In this document: positions 45,485-57,908 of the stretch, piece by piece
Layout of the letters: each line of letters opens with the position of its first letter
Position numbering within the stretch: position 1 is the first letter of the stretch
Source of the DNA: Punica granatum
Lineage: Eukaryota; Streptophyta; Magnoliopsida; Myrtales; Lythraceae
Reading direction: 5' to 3'
DNA: 64,000 nt
Assembly (NCBI RefSeq): GCF_007655135.1
Contig: NC_045127.1
Span: 11,355,001 to 11,419,000, forward strand
Program-made: the position numbers and the translations under genes
Notes under the pieces: generated by a model
What the model was told of the DNA's origin: nothing
Database searches by the model: none
What the model saw: only the letters and a program-made list of their open reading frames with translations

Positions 45485-46647
45485 GCTGCTCCAATAAAAG
45501 GCGGCACTGGGGCCATCCATATAGGCCACTTAGAATAGGGGAAAGGCAACAACTGAATATGGTTGGTCCTAAGTTTAACATAGACATGTGTGTGTGTATA
45601 TAATATCATGCTTTTGTCCTTTAACTTTGGTATCTTCATGCAATATATATACGCCATGAAGTACCATGTTTGAGTATGTATTTATATAGGACAAAAGCAT
45701 AGGAACGTGTAGCATCATGTAGTATATATGTACTGTGTACGTGATTTGCCTGTCCTGTGCTTTGTATGTGAGATAGGTTTCGCAAACTTTAAATGAAGAT
45801 ATATGTACTATTTATGTAGAAGATTTTTCGACTCTCTTGAAGGTAATGGATGGGAAATAACTTAAAGCATAGAAACAAAATTGTCGATGGATCTGCTCTC
45901 GGCACATCATTAAATAGTGGAAATTGATCGAATTTGGCATGCTTTATCATGGCCAAACAAACAGATAGAGATGGGTAAGTAGGATTAGGTTCCTTCGAAC
46001 TTGTAGTCGCTAGAATTAGTCCATGCCAATCAGCAGAATCTAATGACAAATGTTTTCTTATACCCCTAGTTTTAATTTGAAGAAAATATATAGTGGCTTA
46101 GTCGAGTTACCGTTAGTATTACAATTAAGATAAGATCATCAATCTTATTCCATGGCATGACGAGAGACATACATATATGAAACACGGATATGCCAATTCC
46201 TAATAGCATATAGAGAGTTCGTGTTAATGCTCTACTTGAGTTTGATTCACCTAAGTACATGACAGAGTACGTCGTATTTCAACTCATACAATGCGTAAAT
46301 ATAATCTCTTCATGTCATCATCTTTCTGTTTCATGCACGTTACAAGGCATGTATAGATACCTTTTCACATAAGCTATTTCGACGTAATCAGTGGCTCGAA
46401 CATCTCGAAATGTGCCAATTAAGTCCACAATAAATCATTCCCAGAAAAGCTCGAAAAAGGATCGGCTATTCGTTTGTTGCTAAAACCTGAAGACACAGTA
46501 TACAGTGAAATATATATATATATATATATATATGCACATTTAAATCTCTATTTGGATGTGGGTTTAACCTTAGTCATGAGGTGCTTTGGATGGATTCAAA
46601 TCCATGCAGGATTGCATATTTTTATCTGTCTACGAGAAGTGAAATTA

Positions 46648-47545
46648 ATTGGGATGCCTTTTTTCATTTCTTAAGAAATTTTTGCTTCTAAATGCACTTT
46701 GGCTCTAGCTACTGTTGGAGGGATTAGAGCGACCTTTTGCCCGCTCAAGCCTGATGAGAATATGAGCATGTTCCTCCTAGGAGTTCGTGTCATTCGATAC
46801 ACTAAAATGCAGAATGTGCAGGTTTACAAAGATCTCGAAAAGAATCCAATACATAAGAAATATTATTTTGACATAGCAAATCATGAAGCTGTACTCATCA
46901 AATGATCAAAGTACAATCCAACCAAACAGTTTGCGATTGATGATGTGTTTTTTCGCAACATGTCAGTTAGTATATGTAATTGCTTGACCGACTTACTGAC
47001 GAAACCTGACTTAATAAGTTATTAACCGTCAAATCATTCGAAACTTGAGGTATTTTCTCGAGTCAGTGTTAGTTAATAAGACAACTTCGCGCTATTTATT
47101 TATTTTTGGGTAAGGACTTCGCGCTATTTTTAGGAGAGACAAATACGATTCCCTAGAACTCATGCCCAAATATAGGCCAAGAAAACAACCAAAGAAAACT
47201 GAACAACCCTCCATGGATTTAGGACCTCCATGCACCAACAAACTCCATCATCGTCGAATCCAACAGACATCTTCAGTTCGAAAATGTTAAGGTATAAAAA
47301 AAGAAACACAATGAGTTCTTCTCCCCCTCCCAAAAAAAAAAAACACAATCTTTTTCCTTTCCCCTTCTTCACAAGCCCTTTCGTGTTCTTCCCTTCCCCA
47401 TTGATGGGGTCGAATTAAGTAGCTTCCCCATAGATTAGCCTCAAAACAAAAAAATCTAGTTATATATTATCTAGGGTTCTTAAGAGAAAAACCCAAAAAA
47501 AAAGGAAAAAAAAAAGTTAAAATCGAGGGCTTGTGGAAAAAGAAA
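46648..47545 (+). other. Gene-free interval with an unassigned open frame; upstream region of the polygalacturonase
   Basis: A 68-codon frame at 46699-46905 (with VRVIRYTKMQNVQVY and HKKYYFDIANHEAVLIK) reads more like protein than noise, and the following bases carry on as KYNPTKQF and later LTDLLTKPD. I recognise no family; a retroelement fragment is possible. 47100-47545 is the upstream region of the polygalacturonase, with an A-rich leader (47490-47515). Confidence 0.4.
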
Positions 47546-50060
47546 ATGGCGAAAATTATCGGAGGGAGAAAGTTCAACATTATTAGGGTTGTATTTGCAT
47601 TGGTCCTGGTAGCCCTAGCAAGCCTCTGTGAGGCTAAGGGCTTGTGGAAGCCGCGCTTGCCGGTGCCGGTGCCGGTGCCGGGAGTGGGCTTGGTGAGGGC
47701 GAGGGTTGCTAAGGCTAGAGACCCTCTGGCAATTCAGGCGAGCGAGGCCATCCGTGGTTTGGACCTGACCGAAAAGGTGTTCAACGTCTTGACCTATGGA
47801 GCCGATGCCAGTGGATTGGATGATTCTACGGAGGTAACTTTTATGAATGCGTTTTGACCGGTAGTCAAAAATTATTTTCTCAATGGGATTCATCAGGTTG
47901 CTTGGGTAATAGATTAAGAGAAAAAATTTCTCAAAATTGTTTATGTGTGTGTGTGTGTATATATATTTAAAAATGAGACTTATCTCAAAAAGAATTTTGT
48001 AACATGCAATTTCGATGGTGTTATTTAGTTGAAAACTTATGCAAATTAATATAAGATTTGTCTCACTCCATCACAAATATTCTACTTCTAGAATTTCATT
48101 CCATTGATATTGCTTTATGGATCAATGATTGAGAAATGGAATTTATTCTCATTTATCATTGGGAAAAAGTAGGTTTAATTCTTTGATACCGTCGAATCTT
48201 TAGACCAGAAGTATGAAATTAAAGGGAAAGAAGGAGCCTTAAAAGGTTGGAAGTTAATGGCATTTTCACTTTATTCAGATATATTTGTCAGTTATTTAAT
48301 TAGATATATATGTCTATTTAACTCACTTTTGTCCAAAGATTTAACTGTAATTCCTAAGATATTGCATGATTCCATACTCTCCGTCAAATCAGCTTTTTAA
48401 ACTTACTGTTCTCCTCCATCAACTCCTTAATCTTGTAGTAGTCCTCATTTTTCGGACCCCGTACCATAAATCGGGTCCATGGACCAAAACCGTCTAATTG
48501 GGACCCGGTTTTCCATTTGTGCTGCTTGAACCCATCCATCCCTAGATTAGTGCAAATGTTCGATTTGCATTTAGCATTGTAATCGAAACTTTATCGACCG
48601 ATTAGATTTTTTGGTTTTAAATTTGCTCTGTGCGGGAATTGTTGTTTCCCTTGTAGGCTTTCATGAAGACGTGGGTGGACATGTGCCACTGGAACGGGAA
48701 GTCGAGGATGTTGGTGCCACGTGGCACCTTCCAAGTGGGTGAACTCGTGTTCCAGGGCAAATGTGCCGGCCCGGCCGCGAAGGTGGTCGACATCAAGGGC
48801 ACGCTCAAGGCTCTCACTGACCCTAGCTCCTTCACGTCCGACTACTGTATCCTCTTCCAGCTCATAGACGGCCTGATCATCATTGGGAGCGGGGTCATCG
48901 ATGGCCAGGGCGCTTCCGTGTGGCAGTACAGCGACTGCAACAGCAACAGCAACTGCCAGCGCATGCCCATCGTAAGTCTAGATCCCTCGACCTTGCTGCC
49001 CGTCCAGTCGGATATATAGACTCAAATGCTTCCCACGGCACTAAACAATTCCATTGCTAATGTGGTAAAATGTTTTGCAGAACGTGAAGTTCGACACAGT
49101 CAGCCACGCGATTGTGAGCAGGCTCAATTCTGTGGACAGCAAAGGGTTCCATATCGGGGTCACGAACAGCAACAACATTAGGCTGTACAATCTTCGCATT
49201 ACAGCTCCAGATGAGAGCCCCAACACCGACGGGATCCACATCAGCAAGTCCAACAATGTAAAGATTTCCAATGCCGTGATCGGGACCGGTGACGATTGCA
49301 TCTCCATGATCCAGGGCTGCACCGACATCACCATCAAGAAGGTTTTCTGTGGCCCTGGCCATGGCATAAGGTGACTGATTCTTAGCCTATCTGTAAATAT
49401 ACTTCGTGCCATCACCTCGTCCCGAAGATGCACTGACATCTCTTCCGTCTGTTCTCTGTTCCATAACAGCATTGGTAGCCTCGGTAAATACAAGAACGAG
49501 GCAGATGTGAGGGGCATCACAGTGAAGAACTGCACATTAACCGGCACCGAGAATGGTGTCAGAATCAAGACTTGGCCGGATTCACCTCCAAGTGCGGCTT
49601 CGAAACTTATCTTCGCTAACCTCGTCATGAACAATGTCAAGAATCCCATTATCATCGATCAGGAGTACAATTCTCACAACAAGAAGCAGGTTCGCCCTTT
49701 GTCCTGAGTCCATTGATAAATCACGCTGGTTCAGATGAAGCACGGATAACCAACTCTACGGCATCACATCACTCTCTTACTATAATAACTCACATAAACA
49801 TGTTCTGTGACTCCTTGCAGATAGTACCGTCCCGTGTAAAGATTAGCGATGTCCACTTCGTCAACATAAGGGGGACATCGACATCTCCATTGGCAGTCAA
49901 CATTGTATGCAGCAAACAATTTCCTTGCCAGCAAATACAGTTGAAGAACATCAATCTACAATACACTGGGTTGCCCTCTAAGGGCCCAGTCACCTCTACC
50001 TGTCTCAATGCACAGGGACTATTATTCGGAGGCATTCAGATCCCGCCGGCTTGCAAGTAG
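47546..50060 (+). CDS. Exopolygalacturonase-like protein (GH28 pectinase), five exons
   Basis: Exons 47546-47833, 48657-48971, 49081-49370, 49470-49689 and 49821-50060 have GT-AG borders and continuous phase, giving about 450 residues. It hydrolyses alpha-1,4-galacturonan of pectin in the cell wall. A signal peptide is visible (hydrophobic VVFALVLVALASL, cleavage probably after CEA near residue 30). GH28 catalytic motifs are all present: NTDG (249-252), GDD (271-273), GHG (294-296) and RIK (329-331). The right-handed beta-helix begins at VFNVLTYGADASGLDD. The start is the ATG of MAKIIGG; an upstream in-frame TTG is not used. The first 80 residues carry a short VPVPVPGVG repeat, which makes the protein somewhat longer than usual. 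Similarity is to the plant exo-type clade, but exo versus endo activity cannot be proven from sequence. Confidence 0.93.
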
Positions 50061-50434
50061 GGTTTATCTGCCCTTTGCAACACTATCATCTCATATTGTT
50101 ATATCAGGGTGGGGAAGAAATGTGTCATTGGGTGCATTTCTTAATGTCAATTGTCGTAAATTTAGATAAATGGAATTATGTTTTGTTGGATTATATCCCA
50201 ATCAACTGATATATATTCTACAGTCCGATAAATGTTTCACGACTACATAGACATGCTCATGTGTGAAACGAACATCAATGCTTACCTTATCACTCATAAA
50301 TAGCTAATTCAGCAGAGCAAATAACAAAAGCCTTAAACCATTCTTGATGATGTTCGGCATGGAATGACAATCACTGAGAAATATTGAGCTATTATATAAC
50401 ACCAAGGAACCTGAAACGCCAGTCTAGATCTAGA
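50061..50434. other. Convergent 3' region between polygalacturonase and MORF3
   Basis: 374 bp between two convergent stop codons, holding both 3' UTRs. No other feature is seen. Confidence 0.6.
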
Positions 50435-52035
50435 TTATGCATTGCCCACCATGTTTGTATCTGCCGGTTTAAAACTATTCCCCTGATCCTGAGCTGGATT
50501 TTGGACTTGTCCTGATGTTTGCTGTTGAGCAGAAACTGGGTTCCTCCTATCAACCTGCATGGTTTCCCTTCGTCGATCGTAACGAGGTCGGGGCCTCCTC
50601 GTGGGCTGCCTCTCATTGTACCAATACTGAGGCCGATGAATGACCTTACCATCCACAAACAGATCACCTAATGGTAGATTGAAAAAACAAAGAAAGCAAC
50701 AAAGAAAAGTTAAATAGTCAGAATGATGGAGTGCGCTTGAACTCAAAGAGTTTAGCATAGGAATGGGACTTATTTTTTCAAACGTGGCCTACCTCCGTAG
50801 TCTTTGTTCGGCACGTCGAGGTATGAATCCGGCAAGACCCAGAGAACTCCAGGCAATTCTACAAACCAGGAAAAGTGAGAAAGACGAATTCCCAATCAAA
50901 ACGAACTTGATATATAACACAAATCCGCAGAAAGCAACCCAGCATTGTTGTGCAATTAAACCAAGCTTATAACATGGATTTCTAAGGATTCCGAGAACAA
51001 CTCTCTTTGATTTTGTCTCAGTAGCAGCGCTTCATGCTTTTCATCTAGCAAAATCTACCCTCGAATAATCACAATGCAAGCCTTTGAAGCTAAACTCTGC
51101 ACATCACAACACACCTCATTGGTCGGAAATTTTCGATTTTGCTTAAGAAATTCCAAATCCAAATTTTCCCGCACAAATTCCAATTCAAGCTTATCATATG
51201 ACAGTCCACGAAGAATCCGATGAATGTCGACAGAAACTTCAGGCTATTTCTTCCTATTCATGCACGGGCAAGGGAGAATTGGAGCTCACAGACTTCCCTT
51301 AAGATCCAATCGAGAACCGCAAATTTCTGCAGTTACAAATTTTCCGCTCCCGATGTATAGAGACAGACTTAATTATAAACATCACAGGGCAAAATTGAAA
51401 CTTTAATGAAGGGAAAATCAGAAGTAACCTTAAACCCTAAACCCTTGAGCTATACTGCAACCACAGGTGAGAGCCAAATCAAATGAAGCGATTCGAAGCT
51501 AATCCAATCGAAAAACTGAACGCATAAGCTCGAGAAAGGAAACTAAAGAATAGTGAATGAGCAATCAACCTTTAACTCTGTAGGAGAGTTCTTCCGAGAT
51601 CAAACACCCGAACCCCGTGTAAGTGGTCGTGCAGACGGAATAGATCTTCTTCTTGGCCTCCTCCTCGCCGCCGACGACCTGGGCGAGTGTCCTGACGTAG
51701 GTGTCGATCATCTCCTGCTCCGAGAGCTTGCGGTCGAACTCCATGACAATGAGCCAGTGCTCGTAGTCGCAGCCATCGAGGAGAATCGTCTCCTTCGGCG
51801 GGCGGTTGCTCCAGTTCGGCGAAGGGTCGTTCAGCGGCGAGTATCCCGACCCGGAGGTCTTGGAGCGGGCCGGGAGGTTGACGGGGTGGGGGCCCGGCAG
51901 CAGGCCCGGGAGGTGGCTGAGGAGCGGAGCGGCGAAGCGGAAGCGGGCCGAGACAGCTGCAGAGGGAGAGGAGGAGGAGGAGAGCGCTCGGGAGACGAGG
52001 GCGGCGAGGGTTCGTCGGCCGGTGAAGGAAGCCAT
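50435..52035 (-). CDS. MORF3: Multiple organellar RNA editing factor 3-like (MORF3/RIP3)
   Basis: Three exons, 51570-52035, 50793-50858 and 50435-50667, give 254 residues. MORF proteins bind PPR editing factors and are needed for C-to-U RNA editing; the Arabidopsis MORF3 is mitochondrial. Residues 1-60 are Ser/Arg/Leu-rich without acidic residues, a plausible mitochondrial presequence. The MORF domain follows: [75 protein letters not shown]. The tail ([15 protein letters not shown] then Gln/Asn-rich) matches MORF3 better than MORF1 or MORF8. The ATG at 52035 gives [19 protein letters not shown], the family-like start. An AAACCCTAAACCC telo-box-like motif lies in intron 1 near 51434. Confidence 0.95.
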
Positions 52036-53488
52036 TTGTGCCTGCTGACACTGTAACAGAGAGCCTCCGGAGGCGACCCGCTCTGCTCCGTTTATATGAG
52101 ACCGCGTTTTGGTAACCCGGAGTAACAAAACGGCGTCGTTCCATTTTAACGTGAATACTTTCGTTTCGACTAGGACTCCCACAATTTTTCAGTTGGGTTA
52201 TTAAAGTTTGGATCTGGTACCAATTTGGCCACTAGAAAGGGTTTACTTCGCGTCAAATTGGGCAATAAAAATTTCAACTCGAAGATGATTTGCCCAAGTC
52301 ATTGAATCGGGATGTTCATCCGAATGGGACATTCTCATTGATCACAATGGTTCATTGTTATGATTTCTGCCAAAATCATCACTAGCATTTCGATACAGTC
52401 AAGATACAAGTAATAGAGCTTTTACAAAATCTAAATTTCAACGATACTTCTTACAGTTTGTGAAATGATTAGTGACATCATTCTTTTCAAAAATTAGTCA
52501 CACACCATTCATCCTTTCTTTGACGTGATACTAAGAGAACATTCACTTTGTCACGTGGATTCCATGTCTCGAAACTATACAAACCGATCAATTACCTGAT
52601 TTCTTTACCCGAATCAAATTTGACCAAATTTAACAAAAAAAAAAGTAAAAATTAGCAAAAGGATGAGTGATACTTCACTAATTTTGAAAGAAGGGTTGTC
52701 ATTGGTTATTTTACAAATTAGGAGAGTTACGGTCGAAATTTACCTAAATCTATAATAAAGAACAATAAGCAAGTTGATATTCATGTGGCTACATTGCTCG
52801 AAAAACTGAGGAGTGGCTTACAATTTCAAAAGTGCATTGATTTCAAAATCATATTTTTTAGTTCAATGTGTGATCTAATGACAAATATTTTTCCCTCTCC
52901 TCATATGATTCTTGGTTTGTTTTTCCAATCGAGAAAAAAATTGATCAGCCAAAGTCCAGGCCATGATCATTAATCCAAGAGTCCAAGTCTACCCAAAAAT
53001 TTACACCCGTACAAACTAGAGCCGCATGGTTATCTCTGAATTAAAATCTTCTAATAATTGCTGTAGGATGTACTTGAATAATGTAAAACTATACCGGGGC
53101 AAAATTAAAAGCCACAAAGATTTTGGGCCAAGAAAAAAAGTTTTAGGGGTAAAAAACTAAAATAACTGTTCTTTCATGTTCGACTTCCATTTCCTCATGT
53201 TTCTCCCACCTCCGCAATAGCTGTCCTGTCCTCTTCTCTTCGCTCTGCATCTCGATTCTCCACCACCTCCCCTCCCTCTCTCCCTCTCTCTCTCTCTCGC
53301 TCTTCCCGTCGCCGGTGGCTGGAATCGCCGCAGAGGTGGATGTAAACCTTCTCCGTCGCCGTAGATTCAGGTCCCGATCTCATCAGGTAAGCGCGTCAGA
53401 TCTCTGTTTCTCCCCGCGAATTCGATCCGATCCGATCCAATCCAAGGTAGGGAAGGCACACGTTGAGCTCTTCTTCCTCCTTTAGAAG
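52036..53488. promoter_or_regulatory. Divergent intergenic region between MORF3 and the TPR gene
   Basis: The two genes are head-to-head with about 1.45 kb between start codons. The TPR gene side has a pyrimidine-rich CT tract at about 53255-53300, typical of plant core promoters and leaders. It is followed by a likely 5'-UTR intron from 53387 (CAG/GTAAGC) to 53485 (CTCCTTTAG), ending three bases before the ATG. The middle, 52200-53150, shows no feature. Confidence 0.65.
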
Positions 53489-55386
53489 ATGAATTCGAAC
53501 TTCGACTTCGATCTCGGGATCGGATCTAATAAGTCTAGATCCTTGAACGATCAGAAGAACAAGCCGGCTCCTTACTCGTACACGTCGGGATCCGCGGCGC
53601 AGCAGCCGAAGCCCGCGTGGCAGCCGAATAAGCCCTCGTGGACTCACCAGCCAGCTCCTACCCAGCCGTCCCGGGGCAACGCCGCCTCGCTCAACGGCCC
53701 GACCTCGATGGTCGGGGATATCTTTGGCAAGAGCTGGGGCTCGACGTCAGGACCTTCAGGGTCTGGGATCGGGGTTGTCGAGAAAAGCCCGAACTTGTTC
53801 GGTGATTTGGTCAGCTCTGCTCTGGGGGGAAAGAGCAATAGCAATAGCAATGCACCCTTGAAGAATGCTCCGCCTGTGTCGGGCAATAAGAACGCTTATG
53901 CGATGGGTAATTTATCGGACTCACTGCCGAAACCTGCGCCTAATTCGGCGAATTCTGGTGGGAGCTGGGGATCTAACGGGAACTTCGGTTGTTCTACTAG
54001 CGCATATAAGAGCAATACTGGTGTTAATCTGAATGGCAGCAGTGCTGCTAAGAGCGCGAATATTGGGGGTCCGTCGATGAAAAGCATGTCTGGTGCTAGC
54101 AGTGGAATGAATTTGAATAAGGATCCATTCAGTAGCTTAGGTGGGTTTGGTGGGACGAAACAAGAAGGGGGCAATCTCAACTCAAGCAAGGCAGGGGCTA
54201 AGGCCAGCTCAGGAAATGGTTCTTTCGGAGATTTTCAGAATGCAGCAAAGTCGAGTACAGCCTCAGCCTTCCGATCATCCGGGTTCACAGCAAATAATAA
54301 TGGCAGCTTCCCGACGCCCAATTTGAGTTCCAACTCCAAGATGGATGATTTTGGGATTAATTTTAGCTCGCCGAGTCAGGCCCCCCAGGCCGCTGCCCAG
54401 AGCTCCAACGTGGATCAGTTTGATTCCTTGTTCTCTTCATCCTCGGCCTCAGGTGGAGGCGGGGCCACCGCTTCTGAAGGGTTCGGGGGAGAGCAAATGG
54501 AGGATGATTGGGGATTTGGAGGAGGAAATGATAGTGGTGGAGCAACGACTGAGCTTGAGGGGCTTCCGCCTCCGCCTGCTGGGGTGTCAGCTTCTTCTGC
54601 AAAGAACAAGGGCCTGGACAATTATAAGCAGGGCCAGTATGCTGATGCTATTAAGTGGTTGTCGTGGGCAGAAGTTCTTCTTGCAAAAACAGGTGATGAT
54701 GCAGCTGAAGTCCTAACTTGCCGAGCTTCGTGTTATAAAGAAGTCGGAGAGTACAAGAAGGCTGTGGCAGACTGTACAAAGGTATAAATTCTCTTGCCCT
54801 GTTTGGTGATGTAACTTTATTTCATAAAGACAGTGCATGATTTTTGAAAATGGATAAATTAATTTGACATCAATCAAACTCCTTGGCATGGATCGGCTGA
54901 ATATTGATAATTGTAAAATTGGTTGAAATGTTTGTGTAAGTATTCATTTTGCAATATACCTTCTGGAAGACATCAGTTCGGTCCTGTGTGTACGTTAGGT
55001 GGATTCTGCTGATACCGAATGATTGTGGGTTCTCTAGACAACTAAAGTGATAGGCAAGTTTAGATCTCTGTTGTCTCACTATGTCTAAGGATAGGAACAA
55101 TGAATTGTTGAAAGATTGCTCCTGCCAACTATGTGCAAGATCTCGTATATTATTCATGGGTTCAATAGTGCGCGTTCTCAATCTTATTGGAGATCTGTGT
55201 TATAATGTGCAGGTGCTAGAACACGATGAGTCAAATGTAGTCGTTCTAGTACAGCGGGCCCTCCTTTACGAGAGCATGGAGAAGTACAGGCTCGGGGCTG
55301 AGGATCTGAGGACTGTGCTCAAGATCGATCCTGCGAACAGAATTGCCAGAAGCACCATTCACCGCCTGAACAAATTGGCAGACTAG
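53489..55386 (+). CDS. Low-complexity N-terminal / C-terminal TPR protein
   Basis: Two coding exons, 53489-54781 and 55213-55386, in phase, give 487 residues plus stop. Residues 1-350 are rich in Ser, Gly, Asn and Ala, with short motifs SMVGDIFGKSW and NLFGDLVSSALG, likely disordered. Residues about 370-487 form TPR-like helices: KNKGLDNYKQGQYADAIKWL, ASCYKEVGEYKKAVADCTKV, RALLYESMEKYRLGAEDLRT. Such TPRs bind partner peptides, often chaperone tails. The combination of a phospho-rich N-terminus and a short TPR module is seen in conserved plant proteins that lack a firm function, so no symbol is given. The start is the first ATG after the 5'-UTR splice acceptor. Confidence 0.88.
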
Positions 55387-56542
55387 AAGATCAATCCTTG
55401 GAGGTTCTATTTGTATCTAAAACATCTTCTGTGCTCATACAGATCATACTCTCTCGTTCTCAGAGCCTCTCTCCTGAAAATTACCACAGGAAAGTTATGA
55501 TGAACATTTTGGTTGTTCCATTGGGATCATTTATTTGCTGCTTGTCTTTCCGAGGCGAAAATTTATTACACTATTGTATCATGTTTGCTTTCTTTTGTTG
55601 CGAGCAACACAGATTATTTCTTCCTTGTAACTTCATAAGGGCTTCGGGTTTGTCAATTGAGCTTGTAGTTTTTTTTTCTTCTTTTTCCATTCATTTACGT
55701 TGCCTGCAATTTTCTGGTCTGTATAACTATGATGCTGATGCTATCTGTTACTACAAGAAAGAAATGACCGTGTAGGATGACTTTTAAGAGTCGATTACTA
55801 CTTTCAGTTCGGTTGTTCGAATTGTTCTGTACCATTTTCCGTTTTATTCAGTTCGGTGGTTTTCTGATCAAAGTGTGGTACCATTTCCGGCTCATTTGCA
55901 CAAGACGGGGACTGTTCTTGGAAACTTGCAAAGTTGCCCAAAATGCATTGTTTGGTGCAGTTGCACCTCTCTGCAACTCACTAATTGGAAAACCCATATG
56001 AAATCCAAGTCTTTTCTTCTACAGTCTTAATCTGTATAAACAAAATCGGACAACGGAACTTCTACGGTCGCTTTATGTAACTAGGATGTTCAAGCCATCT
56101 GATCTGATCGATTCAAGTGGTGGCACCATATCAGTCGGAATTGATGGTCCAGAGAAGTCGAGTTCAGCCGTTGTAGGTTATCATGGAATTTCCTAGCCTA
56201 TAGAACCAGGAGTTGCAAGAGGTGATGCCATCGGAGAATCAGATTGTAACTAGGAAAAAGCTCGAGACAACTACGAGTTCTTCTGCTCAATTCTAGCCCA
56301 TTTCAGATGAATTTCGGCCTTTGAATGTAAAGCAGCCCGAGCAATTCGCGTGCATGTCCAAGGATTTGCCTTTCTCTTGGTAGTTTACTCGTTCGTCGGA
56401 GCTCTGGGCGTTTTGAGTTCCATTACAAGGTGTTTCTGTTCAAACATTTCTGCCTAAGCAAAAGTACTAGGTCTCAAACTTTCAAAAGCATCTCATATTT
56501 CACCATGTTCACTGTCATATGATATCCGTATAAACTAACAAC
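55387..56542. other. 3' region of the TPR gene and gene-free DNA
   Basis: The first several hundred bases are T-rich and look like the 3' UTR. Open frames at 55398-55775 and 55777-56001 have no recognisable protein. Nothing else is supported. Confidence 0.5.
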
Positions 56543-57174
56543 AACATAGTGGTAAGCTCGGCACTATGCTGGTGTGGTATACTAACACTCCAGCAAGCAG
56601 ACATCTAATGAACTTCTCAATCCTCCACTCATCCCAACCTACTACTATGGAGAAACCAGCATCTCGGAACAGGAATGGATCCACATTAACACTGATGCTG
56701 CTTGGACAACAAACAAATCTTGCTTGGTAGGAATCATGTGCAATGCGAATCAACCAATATCCTACTCTTGGTTCTCTCTGACTGAGGCTGCCTCCCCTAT
56801 ACAAGCTGAAGCGAAAGCTGTGCTGCTGGCTATCTCGTTAGTGCTTGATCGTGGATGGAAGAAAATTTGGATATATACTGATGCCCTTTTGCTAGTTGAT
56901 GCTATCCATAGACTGTCGTCCCATTGGGAAACTAAGAGTATTGTCTCGGACATAGTTAATTTTTTGCTTCTTTTCTCATATTGAAAATGTACGTGGATAT
57001 CACGTTCCGATAACCCTATTGCCCATGATTTAGGCCAATATGGCCTCAAATCAGATTTTGATTCATTTTGTAGGGTAGAGGATTATCCGGTTGCAGATGT
57101 ATCTTTATTTTCGTCATAATGTTATCTTAACCTTACTTATTAAAAAAAAAAAAAACATAGTGGTAAGCTCGGCA
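56543..57174 (+). mobile_element. 5'-truncated LINE (RNase H end) with 21-bp target duplication
   Basis: The body at 56564-57153 ends in an A-run and is flanked by a perfect 21-bp duplication starting AACATAGTGGTAAGC (56543-56563 and 57154-57174). It reads NTDAAWTTNKSCLVG, AEAKAVLLAISLVLDRGWKK and IWIYTDALLLVDAIHR, the RNase H (RVT_3) core of a plant LINE with its three acidic residues, then decays. It is unrelated in sequence to the LINE in the 6-kb units. Confidence 0.92.
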
Positions 57175-57908
57175 TGCCGTGGCAGGGGAAGGTCCACTGA
57201 CCTCCTATCCACAACTATGATGCAGCTCCAGCTTGAAACGTTACCATTCTCCGAAACAGAAAACAATGCACTGTAATTCCGTAATCAATTGGCATACTGC
57301 TTGACTCCGTATAATTCTTTCTTTTGATAGTAAAAGACTATTGAAAATCTAAAGGCCGCAGGGATAAACCGGAGCAAACTCCAAGGGAATTAAAAATTTT
57401 GGGAAGCTTGCTTTGCCAAACAGATCACAGTCAATATGGATCGGTATGGCGTGCTTATAAGTCAGTCACTGTCATAAGAAATCCGAAGAAGAAAGGACGA
57501 GACTGGGAGTCACTATCCGCAGACAGTGGACCCCTGTCTGGATCTCGATATACATGATGCAATTTAGCTACAAAGTCATTGCATCCGCGTCTCAAGAAAG
57601 GAGACTGTCGATTCTATCATAAGGCATGGAGCAGAAGTGAATATTTTTTCGAAACCGACCCGATGCGATTACGGATAGAATTCTGTTGTCCAGTGCAGTA
57701 ATGTAAGCATCCCACCTCGAGGACAGACCACAGAAATGGCTTTTCCCACTGGAGATGTGAGGAAAGACAGACAGAGACCGACCAATGCTGAGAGCGTGAC
57801 TGTTAGCAGGGCTTTTCGTCTGTTTCTTGAGGAAGAGAAGGAACGAAAGCCGTACTTATGAACGTATATGAGCTGATGAAGAGTGAAAACAGAAAATATG
57901 GGAAACCG
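57175..57908. other. No feature seen
   Basis: Spacer between two LINE fragments. No coding or repeat signal beyond short chance frames. Confidence 0.45.

Larger units (their letters stand above)
40629..46647 (+). repeat. Tandem segmental duplication, unit 3 (6,019 bp)
   Basis: Collinear with units 1 and 2. It has a deletion of roughly 110 bp near 44766 in the AT-rich region upstream of the gene (the AATATTAACAAGA to AAACTTATATTA segment of the other units). The array ends at GTGAAATTAATTGGGATG, where the expected next unit start diverges. Confidence 0.95.

Noticed and set aside
47531..47545. Upstream start (TTG) for the polygalacturonase
   Set aside because: Plants initiate at ATG; the ATG at 47546 gives a normal signal peptide.
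49041..49655. 204-codon minus-strand frame
   Set aside because: Antisense shadow of the polygalacturonase exons, running across two introns.
51553..52056. 167-codon plus-strand frame
   Set aside because: It is the antisense shadow of MORF3 exon 1, which has clear homology and splice sites.
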